64,000 nucleotides of DNA from Sphingobium sp. DEHP117. Lineage in GTDB: Bacteria > Pseudomonadota > Alphaproteobacteria > Sphingomonadales > Sphingomonadaceae. Below are positions 8,094-16,618 of this stretch, piece after piece. Below the pieces are notes generated by a model. It saw nothing but the letters and a program-made list of their open reading frames with translations. It did no database searches and was not told the DNA's origin. How positions within the stretch are numbered: position 1 is the stretch's first letter; each line of letters opens with the position of its first letter. A program made the translations under genes and the position numbers. The DNA lies in NCBI RefSeq assembly GCF_030867385.1, contig NZ_JAPFBJ010000001.1:1116001-1180000 (forward strand), written 5' to 3'.

Positions 8094-8996
8094 ATGGCCA
8101 AAGGCAACACTTCCAGCGCAATCGTGCCGGTTCTCGGCTCGGATGCCAGTCTCAATCGCTATCTGGCGGAGATCCGGAAATTCCCGATCCTGACGCCCGA
8201 GCAGGAATATATGCTCGCCAAACGCTATCAGGAACATCAGGATCCTGAAGCAGCCGCCCAGCTCGTCACCAGCCACCTGCGCCTCGTCGCCAAGATCGCG
8301 ATGGGCTATCGCGGCTATGGCCTGCCAGTTTCCGAATTGATTTCCGAAGGCAATATTGGCCTGATGCAGGGCGTGAAGAAGTTCGAGCCCGATCGCGGCT
8401 TCCGCCTCGCCACATATGCGATGTGGTGGATCAGGGCGTCCATCCAGGAATTCATTCTGCGCAGCTGGTCGCTCGTTAAAATGGGCACCACCGCCGCGCA
8501 GAAAAAGCTGTTCTTCAACCTGCGCCGGATGAAGAACAATATCGAGGCGTTCGAGGACGGTGATCTCCATCCCGACGATGTCACCAAGATCGCGACCGAC
8601 CTCGGCGTATCGGAAGACGATGTCGTCAGCATGAACCGGCGGATGGCGATGGGCGGGGATACGTCCCTGAACGTGCCGATGCGCGAGGACGGCGAAGGCC
8701 AGTGGCAGGATTGGCTGGCGGATGACGGCCCCCTTCAGGATGAGCGCGTCGCCGAGGCTGAAGAGCAGGATGTACGCCACAGCCTGTTGCTGGAGGCGAT
8801 GGACAGCCTCAATGATCGCGAACAGCATATCCTCACCGAGCGCCGCCTTGCCGAAGAGCCGAAGACGCTGGAGGAGCTGAGCCAGGTTTATGGCGTCAGC
8901 CGCGAGCGCGTAAGGCAGATCGAGGTGCGCGCTTTCGAGAAGCTGCAAAAGGCGATGATGCGAATCGCGGGAGAACGCCATTTGCTGCCAGCCTAA
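8094..8996 (+). CDS. rpoH: Heat-shock sigma factor RpoH (sigma-32)
   Basis: A 300-residue group-3 sigma factor. Region 2 (VTSHLRLVAKIAMGYRGYG, GLMQGVKKFEPDRGFRLATYAMWWIRASIQEFI) is followed by the RpoH-box-like stretch SWSLVKMGTTAAQKKLFFNLRR. Region 4 has an HTH ending in VYGVSRERVRQIEVRAFEKL. It directs transcription of heat-shock and protein-quality genes. Downstream it faces a candidate small RNA on the opposite strand, whose terminator hairpin starts about 60 bp after the rpoH stop. Confidence 0.96.
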   Translation: MAKGNTSSAIVPVLGSDASLNRYLAEIRKFPILTPEQEYMLAKRYQEHQDPEAAAQLVTSHLRLVAKIAMGYRGYGLPVSELISEGNIGLMQGVKKFEPDRGFRLATYAMWWIRASIQEFILRSWSLVKMGTTAAQKKLFFNLRRMKNNIEAFEDGDLHPDDVTKIATDLGVSEDDVVSMNRRMAMGGDTSLNVPMREDGEGQWQDWLADDGPLQDERVAEAEEQDVRHSLLLEAMDSLNDREQHILTERRLAEEPKTLEELSQVYGVSRERVRQIEVRAFEKLQKAMMRIAGERHLLPA

Positions 8997-9049
8997 GTTG
9001 CGCTTACCTTCAGCACCGCTGGAATTTTGAATAGATTATTGATATAAAA

Positions 9050-9140
9050 AGAAAAACCCGGCATCCTGTTACAGATGCCGGGTAAGGTGTCCAGGAAGCC
9101 GTAGCTTTCCCTTCAGGTCGCGGAAGTAAAGCTAAGCTTC
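9050..9140 (-). ncRNA. Candidate small RNA convergent with rpoH
   Basis: On the minus strand a TTGACG box (9165-9170), a weak AACTTC about 17 bp later, and a roughly 90-nt stretch end in a strong hairpin followed by TTTTTCTTTTT. A second small stem (GGAAG...CTTCC, about 9122-9141) lies at the predicted 5' end, and no reading frame fits. The layout is that of a free-standing Rho-independent-terminated sRNA. The segment GGCTTCCTGGACACC reminded me of the alphaproteobacterial suhB/mmgR sRNA family, but that is from memory only and needs a covariance-model search. Confidence 0.5.
9056..9083 (-). terminator. Rho-independent terminator of the candidate sRNA
   Basis: A perfect 10-bp stem (ACCCGGCATC with its complement) around an 8-nt loop is followed on the minus strand by a T-rich tract (TTTTTCTTTTT). 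On the plus strand the same hairpin has no U-run, so it suits termination of a minus-strand transcript, although the stem might also slow readthrough from rpoH. Confidence 0.75.
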
Positions 9141-9217
9141 CGAAGTTGAAAATTCTGTGACTTCCGTCAAAAAATCGCATTTTTGCATCGCTGCGCCGGT
9201 GCGTTTATAAGGCATAC

Positions 9218-9703
9218 ATGGCTATCTTCCCACGCCCCGTCTCTCCCAGAAGCGCCGCTGGCGACCTGTGGGGCTACCTGCTGGAAAAACGGTCGCACCG
9301 CTGGCCGTTGCTGGGCCTGTCTGCCGCGCTGACCTGGGTGATCATTTGGATGTTCGTGCTTGATGCGAACACCAACACCATGCCCAAGCAAAACCAGATC
9401 ACCTATTTCCAGAACTGGACCGCCGATCGCTCGGATGTCGCCGTGATCCTGCAACAGAAAAAGGATCTGGCGGCGCGGGTGAAGGCGCTGCATGCCAAGC
9501 AGAAGGAAATGCAGAAGATCGCCGACATGTTCGGCATCGAATGGCGCGAGGAGGCGAAGCGCAATGCGGCGCGGGAAGCCGAGGCAGTGCGTTATCTCAA
9601 CGCCCAGCTCGACAAGAAGCTGGCTGAGGCTCAGGCAAAGCTGGACGCGGGCCAGCCCTTGGCCTCCCCCGCCCCGCTTGCTCCCGTCGGCACGCCCGAA
9701 TGA
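9218..9703 (+). CDS. Hypothetical single-pass membrane protein with coiled coil
   Basis: A 161-residue protein not recognised as a named family. A short basic N-terminus precedes one membrane helix (about residues 30-50, WPLLGLSAALTWVIIWMFVL). A long Lys/Glu/Ala-rich coiled-coil region follows (about 75-145), then a Pro/Ala tail. It is probably anchored in the inner membrane with the coiled coil in the periplasm. Its stop overlaps the ribD start (ATGA), so it is likely cotranscribed with the riboflavin genes, but nothing in it indicates a riboflavin role. Confidence 0.75.
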   Translation: MAIFPRPVSPRSAAGDLWGYLLEKRSHRWPLLGLSAALTWVIIWMFVLDANTNTMPKQNQITYFQNWTADRSDVAVILQQKKDLAARVKALHAKQKEMQKIADMFGIEWREEAKRNAAREAEAVRYLNAQLDKKLAEAQAKLDAGQPLASPAPLAPVGTPE

Positions 9704-10683
9704 AGGCAAGCGCCGCTGACACGCGTTTGATGCGGGCGGCGATCGCGCTGTCGCTGCGCGGACAGGGCCGCACAACTCCCAACCCCAATGTCGGTTGCAT
9801 CATCGTGAAGGATGGCGTCATCATCGGGCGCGGGTGGACACAGCCGGGCGGGCGCCCTCACGCCGAGGCACAGGCGCTTGCCCAGGCCGACGGCCTGACG
9901 ACGGGTGCCACCGCCTATGTCTCGCTCGAACCTTGTTTTCACCTCAGCCCCCGTGGTCCTCGCTGCGTCGACCTGATCCACCGCGCCGGGCTGGCGCGTG
10001 TGGTCATCGCCGCGACCGATCCTGATCCGCGCACCAACGGCCAGAGCATTGCTTGGCTGCGGGCGCAAGGAATTGCCGTCGAGACAGGCCTGCTTGCGGA
10101 AGAAGCGCAGGCGGCGATGGATGGTTTCGTCACCCGCCAGACCCTCGGCCGCCCGGCGGTGACGCTCAAGCTCGGTCTCTCGCTCGATGGCTGCATCGCT
10201 GCAGCGGACGGCACAAGCCAATGGATAACCTCGGCGCCCGCCCGCCATCATGCGCACATGATCCGCGCCCGGCATGACGCGATTCTCGTCGGGCGGGGCA
10301 CATGGTGGGCGGACAAGCCCCGGCTAGACGTGCGCCTGCCCGGCCTTGAGGACCGCGCGCCCCGGCGCATCCTGCTCGGCCATGGCACCGCGCCGGACGG
10401 CTGGACGATCATAGATGATCCTGCGCGCATCGCGGACATGGAAGGCGTCTCACGCGTGCTTGTCGAAGGTGGCGCGCAGACAGCCGCCTCATTCCTCGCA
10501 GCTGATCTCGTGGATACGGTTTTGCTCTATCGCGCACCGATCATCCTGGGAGGCGGCAAACCCGGCATTGCCGACATCGGCCTGCCCTCCCTCGCAGCCG
10601 CACATGGCCGCTGGCGCTTGGTCGACCGGCGGATGTTGGGTGTCGACGCGATGGAGGTTTACGCGCGCGTTCGGGCAAGCTAG
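9700..10683 (+). CDS. ribD: Bifunctional riboflavin biosynthesis deaminase/reductase RibD
   Basis: The 327 residues form an N-terminal CDA-fold deaminase with the zinc motif GGRPHAEAQAL and SLEPCFHLSPRGPRC, and a C-terminal DHFR-like reductase (VTLKLGLSLDGCIAAADGTSQWIT, then RVLVEGG). It converts the GTP cyclohydrolase II product through deamination and NADPH-dependent side-chain reduction. It is the first recognisable gene of the ribD-ribE-ribB-ribH run and overlaps the preceding membrane-protein gene by 4 bp. Confidence 0.94.
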   Translation: MKASAADTRLMRAAIALSLRGQGRTTPNPNVGCIIVKDGVIIGRGWTQPGGRPHAEAQALAQADGLTTGATAYVSLEPCFHLSPRGPRCVDLIHRAGLARVVIAATDPDPRTNGQSIAWLRAQGIAVETGLLAEEAQAAMDGFVTRQTLGRPAVTLKLGLSLDGCIAAADGTSQWITSAPARHHAHMIRARHDAILVGRGTWWADKPRLDVRLPGLEDRAPRRILLGHGTAPDGWTIIDDPARIADMEGVSRVLVEGGAQTAASFLAADLVDTVLLYRAPIILGGGKPGIADIGLPSLAAAHGRWRLVDRRMLGVDAMEVYARVRAS

Positions 10684-10693
10684 AGCCTCAGCC

Positions 10694-11317
10694 ATGTTCA
10701 CCGGCATCATCACCGACATCGGCACCATCCTCTCCGCAGACCCGCGCGGCGACCTGCGGCTTACCATCGGCTGCGGATACGATATGGACGGCGTGGCGCT
10801 GGGTGCGTCGATCGCCTGTTCAGGCGTGTGCCTCACGGTGGTGGACAAGGGGACCGGCGCCGATGGCCAGGGCTGGTTCGCGGTCGACGCTTCGGCAGAG
10901 ACGGTGCGCCGTACAGCACCTGGTATGTGGGAGGCTGGCCGCCGCCTCAACCTTGAACGCGCGCTCAAGCTGGGTGACGAACTGGGCGGACATATCGTCA
11001 CCGGGCATGTCGATGGCATCGCAACCGTGATCGGTGTGTGCGAGGAGGGCGAGTCCCGCCGTGTCGGCTTCACAGTGACGCCCGAAATCGCGCCGTTCAT
11101 CGCGCCCAAGGGTTCGGTAACTGTCGATGGCGTATCGCTGACCGTAAACGAAGTCGCGGACCACAAGCGTGACACGCATTTCAGCGTCAATCTGATCCCC
11201 CACACATGGTCGGTTACGACGCTGGACGAGCTGGCAGAGGGACGCGCCGTGAACATCGAGATCGATGTGCTCGCGCGCTATCTTGCCCGGATGAAAGAGC
11301 GGATCACCGTCGTCTGA
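10694..11317 (+). CDS. ribE: Riboflavin synthase alpha chain
   Basis: Starting at the ATG of MFTGIITDIG, the invariant N-terminus of this family, gives 207 residues. Two lumazine-binding repeats are visible: the first with ASIACSGVCLTVVD, the second with GGHIVTGHVDGIA and VDGVSLTVN. The enzyme dismutates two 6,7-dimethyl-8-ribityllumazine molecules into riboflavin and a pyrimidine. It lies 10 bp after ribD and 49 bp before ribB. Confidence 0.95.
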   Translation: MFTGIITDIGTILSADPRGDLRLTIGCGYDMDGVALGASIACSGVCLTVVDKGTGADGQGWFAVDASAETVRRTAPGMWEAGRRLNLERALKLGDELGGHIVTGHVDGIATVIGVCEEGESRRVGFTVTPEIAPFIAPKGSVTVDGVSLTVNEVADHKRDTHFSVNLIPHTWSVTTLDELAEGRAVNIEIDVLARYLARMKERITVV

Positions 11318-11360
11318 TGTGATTGGACCGCTTGACTATCACATTACAGTGTGATTATCC
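11318..11360 (+). promoter_or_regulatory. Promoter with palindromic operator ahead of the HTH-RibB gene
   Basis: A TTGACT box (11332-11337) is followed by GATTAT (11353-11358) or TTATCC (11355-11360). Over this promoter lies a perfect inverted repeat, ATCACA-N6-TGTGAT (11338-11355), with a third half-site TGTGAT at 11318-11323. The implied transcription start falls at or within a few bases of the ATG at 11367, so the message could be leaderless. The HTH domain encoded immediately downstream is an obvious candidate ligand; this is inference. Confidence 0.55.
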
Positions 11361-11366
11361 TGCATA

Positions 11367-12647
11367 ATGTCTATGCAGCTCATTGACCAGATCACATCGT
11401 TGATCCGTAGCGGTGCGATGTCTCGCTCCGGCCTTGCCCGCGCAGCAGGCCTCCACGCCAACAGCCTGCGCAAGCTCGGCGACGGCGACTGGAACCCCAC
11501 AGCGGACACCCTATCCCGCCTCGAAGCCTATCTCGCCAAGCGCGAGAGCGGCACTGCGCTCGCCAGCCCGGAGGAGATCATCAACGAGGCGCGCAATGGG
11601 CGCATGTACATCCTCGTCGATGATGAAGACCGCGAGAACGAGGGCGATCTCATCATCCCGGCTCAGATGGCAACGCCGGACGCAATCAACTTCATGGCTA
11701 CTCATGGCCGGGGCCTGATCTGCCTTGCGCTCAGCAAACAACGGGTCGATCAGCTGGGGCTGGACCTGATGAGCCGCGCCAATGGCACCCGGCATGAGAC
11801 CGCGTTCACCGTCTCTATCGAGGCGCGCGAGGGTGTGACCACCGGCATATCGGCGGCCGACCGCGCCCGGACCATCGCCGTCGCGATCGACTCGTCGAAG
11901 GGGCGGCAGGACATCGTGACGCCGGGCCACGTCTTCCCCCTCGTCGCGCGCGACGGCGGCGTCTTGATCCGGACCGGCCACACCGAGGCAGCCGTGGACG
12001 TGTCGCGCCTTGCCGGGCTCAATCCCTCCGGCGTGATCTGCGAGATCATGAACGACGACGGCACGATGGCGCGACTGGAAGATCTTATCCCGTTCGCCCG
12101 CCGCCATAACCTCAAGATCGGCACAATTCGCGATCTGATCGCCTATCGGCGGCGGCACGACCATCTGGTGGAACGACGGGCCGAAGCCAGCTTCACCAGT
12201 CGCTGGGGCGGCGAGTGGAAGGCGATCACCTTCTACAACACGGCAACGCAATCCGAGCAGCTTGTGTTGCAAAAGGGCAATATCGACCCTGACAAGCCGA
12301 CTTTGGTGCGGATGCATCAGATCAGCCCCCTCGCTGACGTCTTTGGCGCGGAAGGCGCGCGTTCCGGCTTGTTGGCCCGGTCTATGGAGGCCATCGGCGC
12401 AGCAGGATCAGGGCTTATCGTCGCTATCAATCGCCGCAGTCCGAACGACTTCTCCCGTCTTCTGCAAGTGCATTCGGGCCAACAAACGCGAGACATGGAT
12501 GAGCTGCGCGACTATGGCGTCGGCGCACAAATTCTGGCCGAGCTGGGCGTGCACGACATGATCCTGCTCACCAACACCCAGCATAGCCTCGTAGCACTCG
12601 ACGGCTATGGCCTCGCGGTGGTGGGCCAGCAGTCGATAGATATTTGA
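11367..12647 (+). CDS. ribB: 3,4-dihydroxy-2-butanone 4-phosphate synthase with N-terminal HTH and degenerate GTP cyclohydrolase II domain
   Basis: Of 426 residues, about 1-60 form an XRE-like helix-turn-helix ([19 protein letters not shown], then [16 protein letters not shown]). About 66-265 is a complete RibB domain ([10 protein letters not shown] at 85-94, [28 protein letters not shown]), which makes the four-carbon riboflavin precursor from ribulose 5-phosphate. The C-terminal 150 residues resemble GTP cyclohydrolase II, but the zinc-binding Cys cluster is replaced by a stretch around [11 protein letters not shown], so this half is probably inactive. An intact RibA is encoded at 15545. 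The ATG at 11373 is an alternative start. Confidence 0.9.
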   Translation: MSMQLIDQITSLIRSGAMSRSGLARAAGLHANSLRKLGDGDWNPTADTLSRLEAYLAKRESGTALASPEEIINEARNGRMYILVDDEDRENEGDLIIPAQMATPDAINFMATHGRGLICLALSKQRVDQLGLDLMSRANGTRHETAFTVSIEAREGVTTGISAADRARTIAVAIDSSKGRQDIVTPGHVFPLVARDGGVLIRTGHTEAAVDVSRLAGLNPSGVICEIMNDDGTMARLEDLIPFARRHNLKIGTIRDLIAYRRRHDHLVERRAEASFTSRWGGEWKAITFYNTATQSEQLVLQKGNIDPDKPTLVRMHQISPLADVFGAEGARSGLLARSMEAIGAAGSGLIVAINRRSPNDFSRLLQVHSGQQTRDMDELRDYGVGAQILAELGVHDMILLTNTQHSLVALDGYGLAVVGQQSIDI

Positions 12648-12659
12648 GGAGCACAAAAG

Positions 12660-13082
12660 GTGGCCCATTTCCTGATCATTGAGGCACGATTTTACGACCA
12701 CCTGAACGACCTGCTGATCGAGGGCGCGGTTGCCGCGCTGGAGGGGGCCGGACATAGCCACGAGGTCATCACCGTGCCGGGCGCGCTGGAAATTCCGGGC
12801 GCGGTGGCGCTGGCCAGCGAGAGCGGCCGCTATGACGGTTATATCGCGATTGGCGTCGTGATCCGCGGCGAAACCTATCACTTTGAGGTGGTCTCCAACG
12901 AGAGCGCACGTGGCCTGATGGCGCTCTCGCTCGATGGCCTGCCGATCGGCAACGGTATTTTGACGGTGGAGAACGAGGCGCAGGCCCTCACCCGCGCCCG
13001 CCGAACGGAGAAAGACAAAGGCGGCGAGGCGGCGAAGGCAGCCATCCGCATGCTGGAGCTGCGGAAGCAGTTCGCCTCCTGA
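12660..13082 (+). CDS. ribH: 6,7-dimethyl-8-ribityllumazine synthase
   Basis: A 140-residue RibH starting at GTG, 12 bp after ribB and behind a GAGGAG ribosome binding site. Family motifs include [39 protein letters not shown] (with the catalytic His) and [11 protein letters not shown]. It condenses the pyrimidine and four-carbon precursors into lumazine, the RibE substrate. It closes the riboflavin operon. Confidence 0.95.
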   Translation: MAHFLIIEARFYDHLNDLLIEGAVAALEGAGHSHEVITVPGALEIPGAVALASESGRYDGYIAIGVVIRGETYHFEVVSNESARGLMALSLDGLPIGNGILTVENEAQALTRARRTEKDKGGEAAKAAIRMLELRKQFAS

Positions 13083-13131
13083 TCGGGGGCGAGGCCGCTT
13101 TCCCTCTTGCCTGCCTCGCACGCTGGCTTAC

Positions 13132-13812
13132 ATGAGAAGCATGGCCGTTTCTCCTCCCCTTCCATCGGACCCCACCCTTGATGAGGTGCGCGCCGCGCTG
13201 GCTCCGCTCGTCGCCCGCGACGCCGCCTTTGACGGCTGGAGCCAGGCGGCGGTGGATATGGCGGCCCAGCAGGCGGGCGTTGACAAGGAAATTGCCGCCC
13301 TCGCGTTTGACGGCGGCGCCATTGCCATGATCGACGCATGGTTTGCGCATGTCGACGCTGCGATGCTAACAGCCTGCACACCCGAGCGACTGAGCGTCAT
13401 GAAGGTGCGCGCCAAGATCACTGCCCTCATCGAGGCGCGGCTCAAAGCCTTGGCGCGGGACAAGGAGGCCCTGCGCCGGGCCTTGTCCATCCTCTCCCTG
13501 CCCCAGAATGTAGCGCGCGCGGCAAGCCTAGGCTGGCGTGCGGCGGACCATATCTGGCGCGCAGCGGGCGACACTGCGGTCGACTATAACCATTATACCA
13601 AGCGCACGCTCGTGGCCGGCATCTATGCCGCTACGTTGCTGGTGCTCCTGGACGACGAGAGCGAGGGTCACGCCGATACAAAGGCCTTCCTCGGCCGCAG
13701 GATCGAAGGCGTTATGCGGTTCGAAAAGGCGAAGGCGCGCCTTTCCGCCAACGCGGAACGCCGCCCCAGCCTTGCGCGTTTCGTTGGTCGCCTGCGCTAT
13801 CACGCGCGTTGA
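13132..13812 (+). CDS. COQ9-family ubiquinone biosynthesis protein
   Basis: A 226-residue protein resembling COQ9: a TetR-like helical fold with no HTH output, and the C-terminal signature region AADHIWRAAGDTAVDYNHYTKRTLVAGIYAATLLVLLDD, which forms the lipid-binding amphipathic end. In eukaryotes COQ9 presents quinone intermediates to COQ7; bacterial homologues are assumed to act similarly. An in-frame ATG at 13141 is an alternative start. Confidence 0.82.
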   Translation: MRSMAVSPPLPSDPTLDEVRAALAPLVARDAAFDGWSQAAVDMAAQQAGVDKEIAALAFDGGAIAMIDAWFAHVDAAMLTACTPERLSVMKVRAKITALIEARLKALARDKEALRRALSILSLPQNVARAASLGWRAADHIWRAAGDTAVDYNHYTKRTLVAGIYAATLLVLLDDESEGHADTKAFLGRRIEGVMRFEKAKARLSANAERRPSLARFVGRLRYHAR

Positions 13813-13853
13813 CATTCAGGCCAAGTTCAAGGCCGATGCCTCAAAGGACCCTG

Positions 13854-14501
13854 ATGAAGCCCATCCGATATGCCCTCATGCTGGCGTGCTGTGCAGCACC
13901 CATGCTCGCTGCGCCGACGAAGACGCAGGCTCAAGCCGCCACCAGCAATGCGCAGGACCTCGCCCGCGTCGCCGACTATATCCGCCAGACCAAAAGCCTG
14001 GTCGCCAGCTTCGCCCAGACCGACCGCAATGGCCAGACGCTGACCGGCACACTCTCCCTCAAGCAGCCCGGCAAGATCCGCTTTCAGTATCAGAAGGGCG
14101 TGCCGCTGCTCATTGTGGGCGACGGCAAGGCGCTGACGGTGATCGATTACGAGGTGCGGCAGGTGCAGCGCTGGCCGATCGGCAGCTCTCCCCTCGGCGC
14201 GCTCATCGACCCATCGCGCGACTTCACCAAATTCAGCAAGGTGATCCAGACCGGTGACCCGGCCACCCTTTCGATAGAGGCGCGTGACCCCAAACGCCCG
14301 GAGTTCGGCACCATCACCCTCGTCTTCCAGCGGCAGCCGTCAGCACCCGGCGGCCTCAATCTATACGGCTGGGTCGCGCGCGATGCGCAAGGCAACCGCA
14401 CGGCGGTTCGCCTTTCTTCGCAGCAGTATAATGCGCCGGTTGCGGACTCTGTTTTCCGCTGGAGAGATCCCCGTCCCTCCGGGCCGCGTGGAGGCGGCTA
14501 A
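13854..14501 (+). CDS. lolA: LolA-like outer-membrane lipoprotein carrier
   Basis: The ATG at 13854 follows AAAGGA and yields 215 residues with a clear signal peptide (MKPIRYALMLACCAAPMLA). The mature part matches the LolA/LolB half-barrel pattern: DYIRQTKSLVASFAQTDRNG, TGTLSLKQPGKIRFQY, then GDGKALTVIDYEVRQVQRWPI. LolA carries lipoproteins across the periplasm from LolCDE to the outer membrane. It is followed after about 160 bp by a strong terminator hairpin. Confidence 0.85.
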   Translation: MKPIRYALMLACCAAPMLAAPTKTQAQAATSNAQDLARVADYIRQTKSLVASFAQTDRNGQTLTGTLSLKQPGKIRFQYQKGVPLLIVGDGKALTVIDYEVRQVQRWPIGSSPLGALIDPSRDFTKFSKVIQTGDPATLSIEARDPKRPEFGTITLVFQRQPSAPGGLNLYGWVARDAQGNRTAVRLSSQQYNAPVADSVFRWRDPRPSGPRGGG

Positions 14502-14658
14502 CCGAGCCGTCAGAGCGATGAACGGGGCGTTTCTACAGTCTGTTAATGTTGGGGACAGCCACCGCCCACTATAAGGGGTCAACCGCAGAGGAAGCGGCCG
14601 GACTTCCCCCTGTTATCCGGCATGCCCCCTTTGTGATTGCGCCCAATAGCGCATACTG

Positions 14659-14692
14659 GAACCCTCGCTCCATGCCCCCGGAGCGGGGGTTC
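14659..14692 (+). terminator. Terminator hairpin after lolA
   Basis: GAACCCTCGCTCC and GGAGCGGGGGTTC pair over 13 bp with one G-U pair around an 8-nt loop, followed by TTCATT. It lies in the 249-bp gap between lolA and xthA and probably ends the transcript of the riboflavin/COQ9/lolA run. The T-tract is short. Confidence 0.65.
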
Positions 14693-14750
14693 TTCATTAA
14701 CTCTGAACCCCTCTTGCTTCGCCATGCCAAGCCCCCTAGGGGATGGGGTC

Positions 14751-15545
14751 ATGCCTCAAACACTTAAAATCGCATCGTGGAATATCAACAGCGTCCGCGC
14801 CCGTATTGACCTTGTCACCCGGTTCCTGACCGAAGAAGCACCGGACATCCTCTGCCTGCAGGAAACCAAGGTGACGGACGATATCTTCCCCGGCGGCGTG
14901 TTCCGCCAGATGGGCTATAATCACCACATCCTCCATGGCCAGCCGATGCACCACGGCGTCGCGATCATCAGCAAGGTGCCGATGCGCGAGGATGACCGAC
15001 TGGACTGGCAGGCCAACCGTGAGGCGCGCCATGTCGGCGTGCGGCTCGACAACGGCGTGCGGCTCGAAAACGTCTATGTCCCGGCAGGGGGCGAGGTGCC
15101 CAATCGCGACGAGAATCCCAAATTCGGGCAAAAGCTCGATTTTCTCGAGCGGATGATCGAGTGGTCTTCCAACCTCTCGGTGCCGACGATCCTCACAGGA
15201 GACTTCAACATCGCCCCGCTGGAATGCGATGTGTGGAACCACAAGCAATTGATCGACGTGGTCAGCCACACGCCACTGGAGTGCGAACTGCTCGGCCGCC
15301 TGCAGGCCGCGCACAACTGGGTCGATCTGGGCCGCCAGTTCTTCCCCGCGCCACAGCGGCTCTACACCTGGTGGAGCTATCGCGCGAAGGACTGGCTTGC
15401 GTCAGACCGGGGGCGCAGGCTTGACCATATGTGGGTGAGCCCCGAACTGGCGGACAAGGCGGTGAGCCACCGCGTGATCGAGGGATGCCGCAGCTGGGCG
15501 CGCCCGTCCGACCATGCGCCGCTCGTCACGGAGTTCGTCTTCTGA
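14751..15545 (+). CDS. xthA: Exodeoxyribonuclease III
   Basis: A 264-residue EEP-fold nuclease from the ATG of MPQTLKIASWNINSVRARI. It has the metal-binding Glu in LCLQETKV, the active-site region YVPAGGEVPNRDENPKF, LTGDFNIAP and the terminal SDHAPLV. It acts as an AP endonuclease and 3'-5' exonuclease in base-excision repair. Its stop overlaps the ribA ATG by one base (TGATG), making a tight xthA-ribA-transpeptidase-like run. Confidence 0.93.
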   Translation: MPQTLKIASWNINSVRARIDLVTRFLTEEAPDILCLQETKVTDDIFPGGVFRQMGYNHHILHGQPMHHGVAIISKVPMREDDRLDWQANREARHVGVRLDNGVRLENVYVPAGGEVPNRDENPKFGQKLDFLERMIEWSSNLSVPTILTGDFNIAPLECDVWNHKQLIDVVSHTPLECELLGRLQAAHNWVDLGRQFFPAPQRLYTWWSYRAKDWLASDRGRRLDHMWVSPELADKAVSHRVIEGCRSWARPSDHAPLVTEFVF

Positions 15546-16618
15546 TGAACGCGGATGCGTCCGCGCGGTCGGTCGCACGGGCGATAGACGCGCTGCGGCG
15601 CGGCTGGGCGATCGAGGTGACTGCCGGGGGCAAGGCGCTGCATCTGCTCAGCGTTGAGAGCGCGGACGAGCAAAGCCTTCCGCTATTCGATCCCGCCTCG
15701 ACTGCGCCGATCCTGATCTCCGCGTCACGGGCGCAGACGCTGCGCCTCGCCAACCAGCGCGAGGCTGCAGACCCGGAGGCGCCGGTACTGGTGCAGCGGG
15801 AAAGCTGGATTGACCTTGGCGGCGCGATGGCGCTGGCCGATCCGGTGCGAGACCTTGCGACCCCGCTCAAAGGCCCGTATCGCGCGCTTTCCCTGCCCAA
15901 TCCGGAACTCGCTGCGGCCGCGCTTCGCCTCGCCCGGCTGGCTGGAATATTGCCTGCGTTCTTCGTGGCGAGCACACCGGTACCCACCGAGGCCAGCGCA
16001 GAGGCGAGCTCAATCATGGTCTATGGCGGTGGGCCTCAGCTCCACATCGCCACCCGCGCCCGCCTGCCGGTCTCGGCTGCTGAAAATGCGGAGATTGTCG
16101 CTTTCCGCACCCCCGGCGACCCGCGCGAGCATGTCGCGCTCGTGGTCGGCACACGGGATGACAGCGTTCCGGTGGTGCGGCTGCACAGCGAATGCCTGAC
16201 CGGAGATGTGCTGGGCAGCCTCAAGTGCGACTGCGGGCCACAGCTTCACGCCGCACTGCATCAGATCGCCCATGCGCGCTGGGGCGTGCTGCTTTACCTG
16301 CGGCAGGAAGGGCGTGGCATCGGCCTCATCAACAAGCTGCGCGCCTATGCGCTGCAGGATCAGGGATTCGACACGGTCGACGCCAACACCCGCCTCGGCT
16401 TCGCGATCGACGCGCGCGATTTTTCGGTGGCGGCGCAGATGCTCAAGCTGATCGCGGTCGACGAAGTGCGGCTGCTGACCAACAACCCGGCCAAGGTCAC
16501 CGGGCTGGAGGCAGAAGGGATCAGGGTGGCAGAGCGTGTCCCACTCTCCATCGCCGCCAACCCGCACAATGCCCGCTATCTCGACACAAAGCGGGATCGC
16601 ACCGGGCACCAGCTATGA
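15545..16618 (+). CDS. ribA: GTP cyclohydrolase II with degenerate N-terminal RibB-like region
   Basis: A 357-residue protein. The C-terminal domain (about 165-357) has the full zinc site (Cys217, Cys228, Cys230 in HSECLTGDVLGSLKCDCG), RQEGRGIGLINKL and LTNNPAKVTGL, so it should open GTP to start riboflavin synthesis. The N-terminal 150 residues begin like RibB (ARAIDALRRGWAIEV) but lack the [10 protein letters not shown] active-site acidic cluster. It overlaps xthA by 1 bp and the next gene by 4 bp (ATGA), and is separated from the other rib genes by about 2.5 kb. Confidence 0.92.
   Translation: MNADASARSVARAIDALRRGWAIEVTAGGKALHLLSVESADEQSLPLFDPASTAPILISASRAQTLRLANQREAADPEAPVLVQRESWIDLGGAMALADPVRDLATPLKGPYRALSLPNPELAAAALRLARLAGILPAFFVASTPVPTEASAEASSIMVYGGGPQLHIATRARLPVSAAENAEIVAFRTPGDPREHVALVVGTRDDSVPVVRLHSECLTGDVLGSLKCDCGPQLHAALHQIAHARWGVLLYLRQEGRGIGLINKLRAYALQDQGFDTVDANTRLGFAIDARDFSVAAQMLKLIAVDEVRLLTNNPAKVTGLEAEGIRVAERVPLSIAANPHNARYLDTKRDRTGHQL

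Noticed and set aside
9600..11366. FMN riboswitch upstream of the riboflavin genes
   Set aside because: I looked for a conserved RFN-type leader before ribD, ribE and ribB. The intergenic gaps are too short or overlapping, and no such fold was seen.
14502..14750. Additional small gene between lolA and xthA
   Set aside because: Short frames here lack a ribosome binding site and overlap a strong terminator hairpin.
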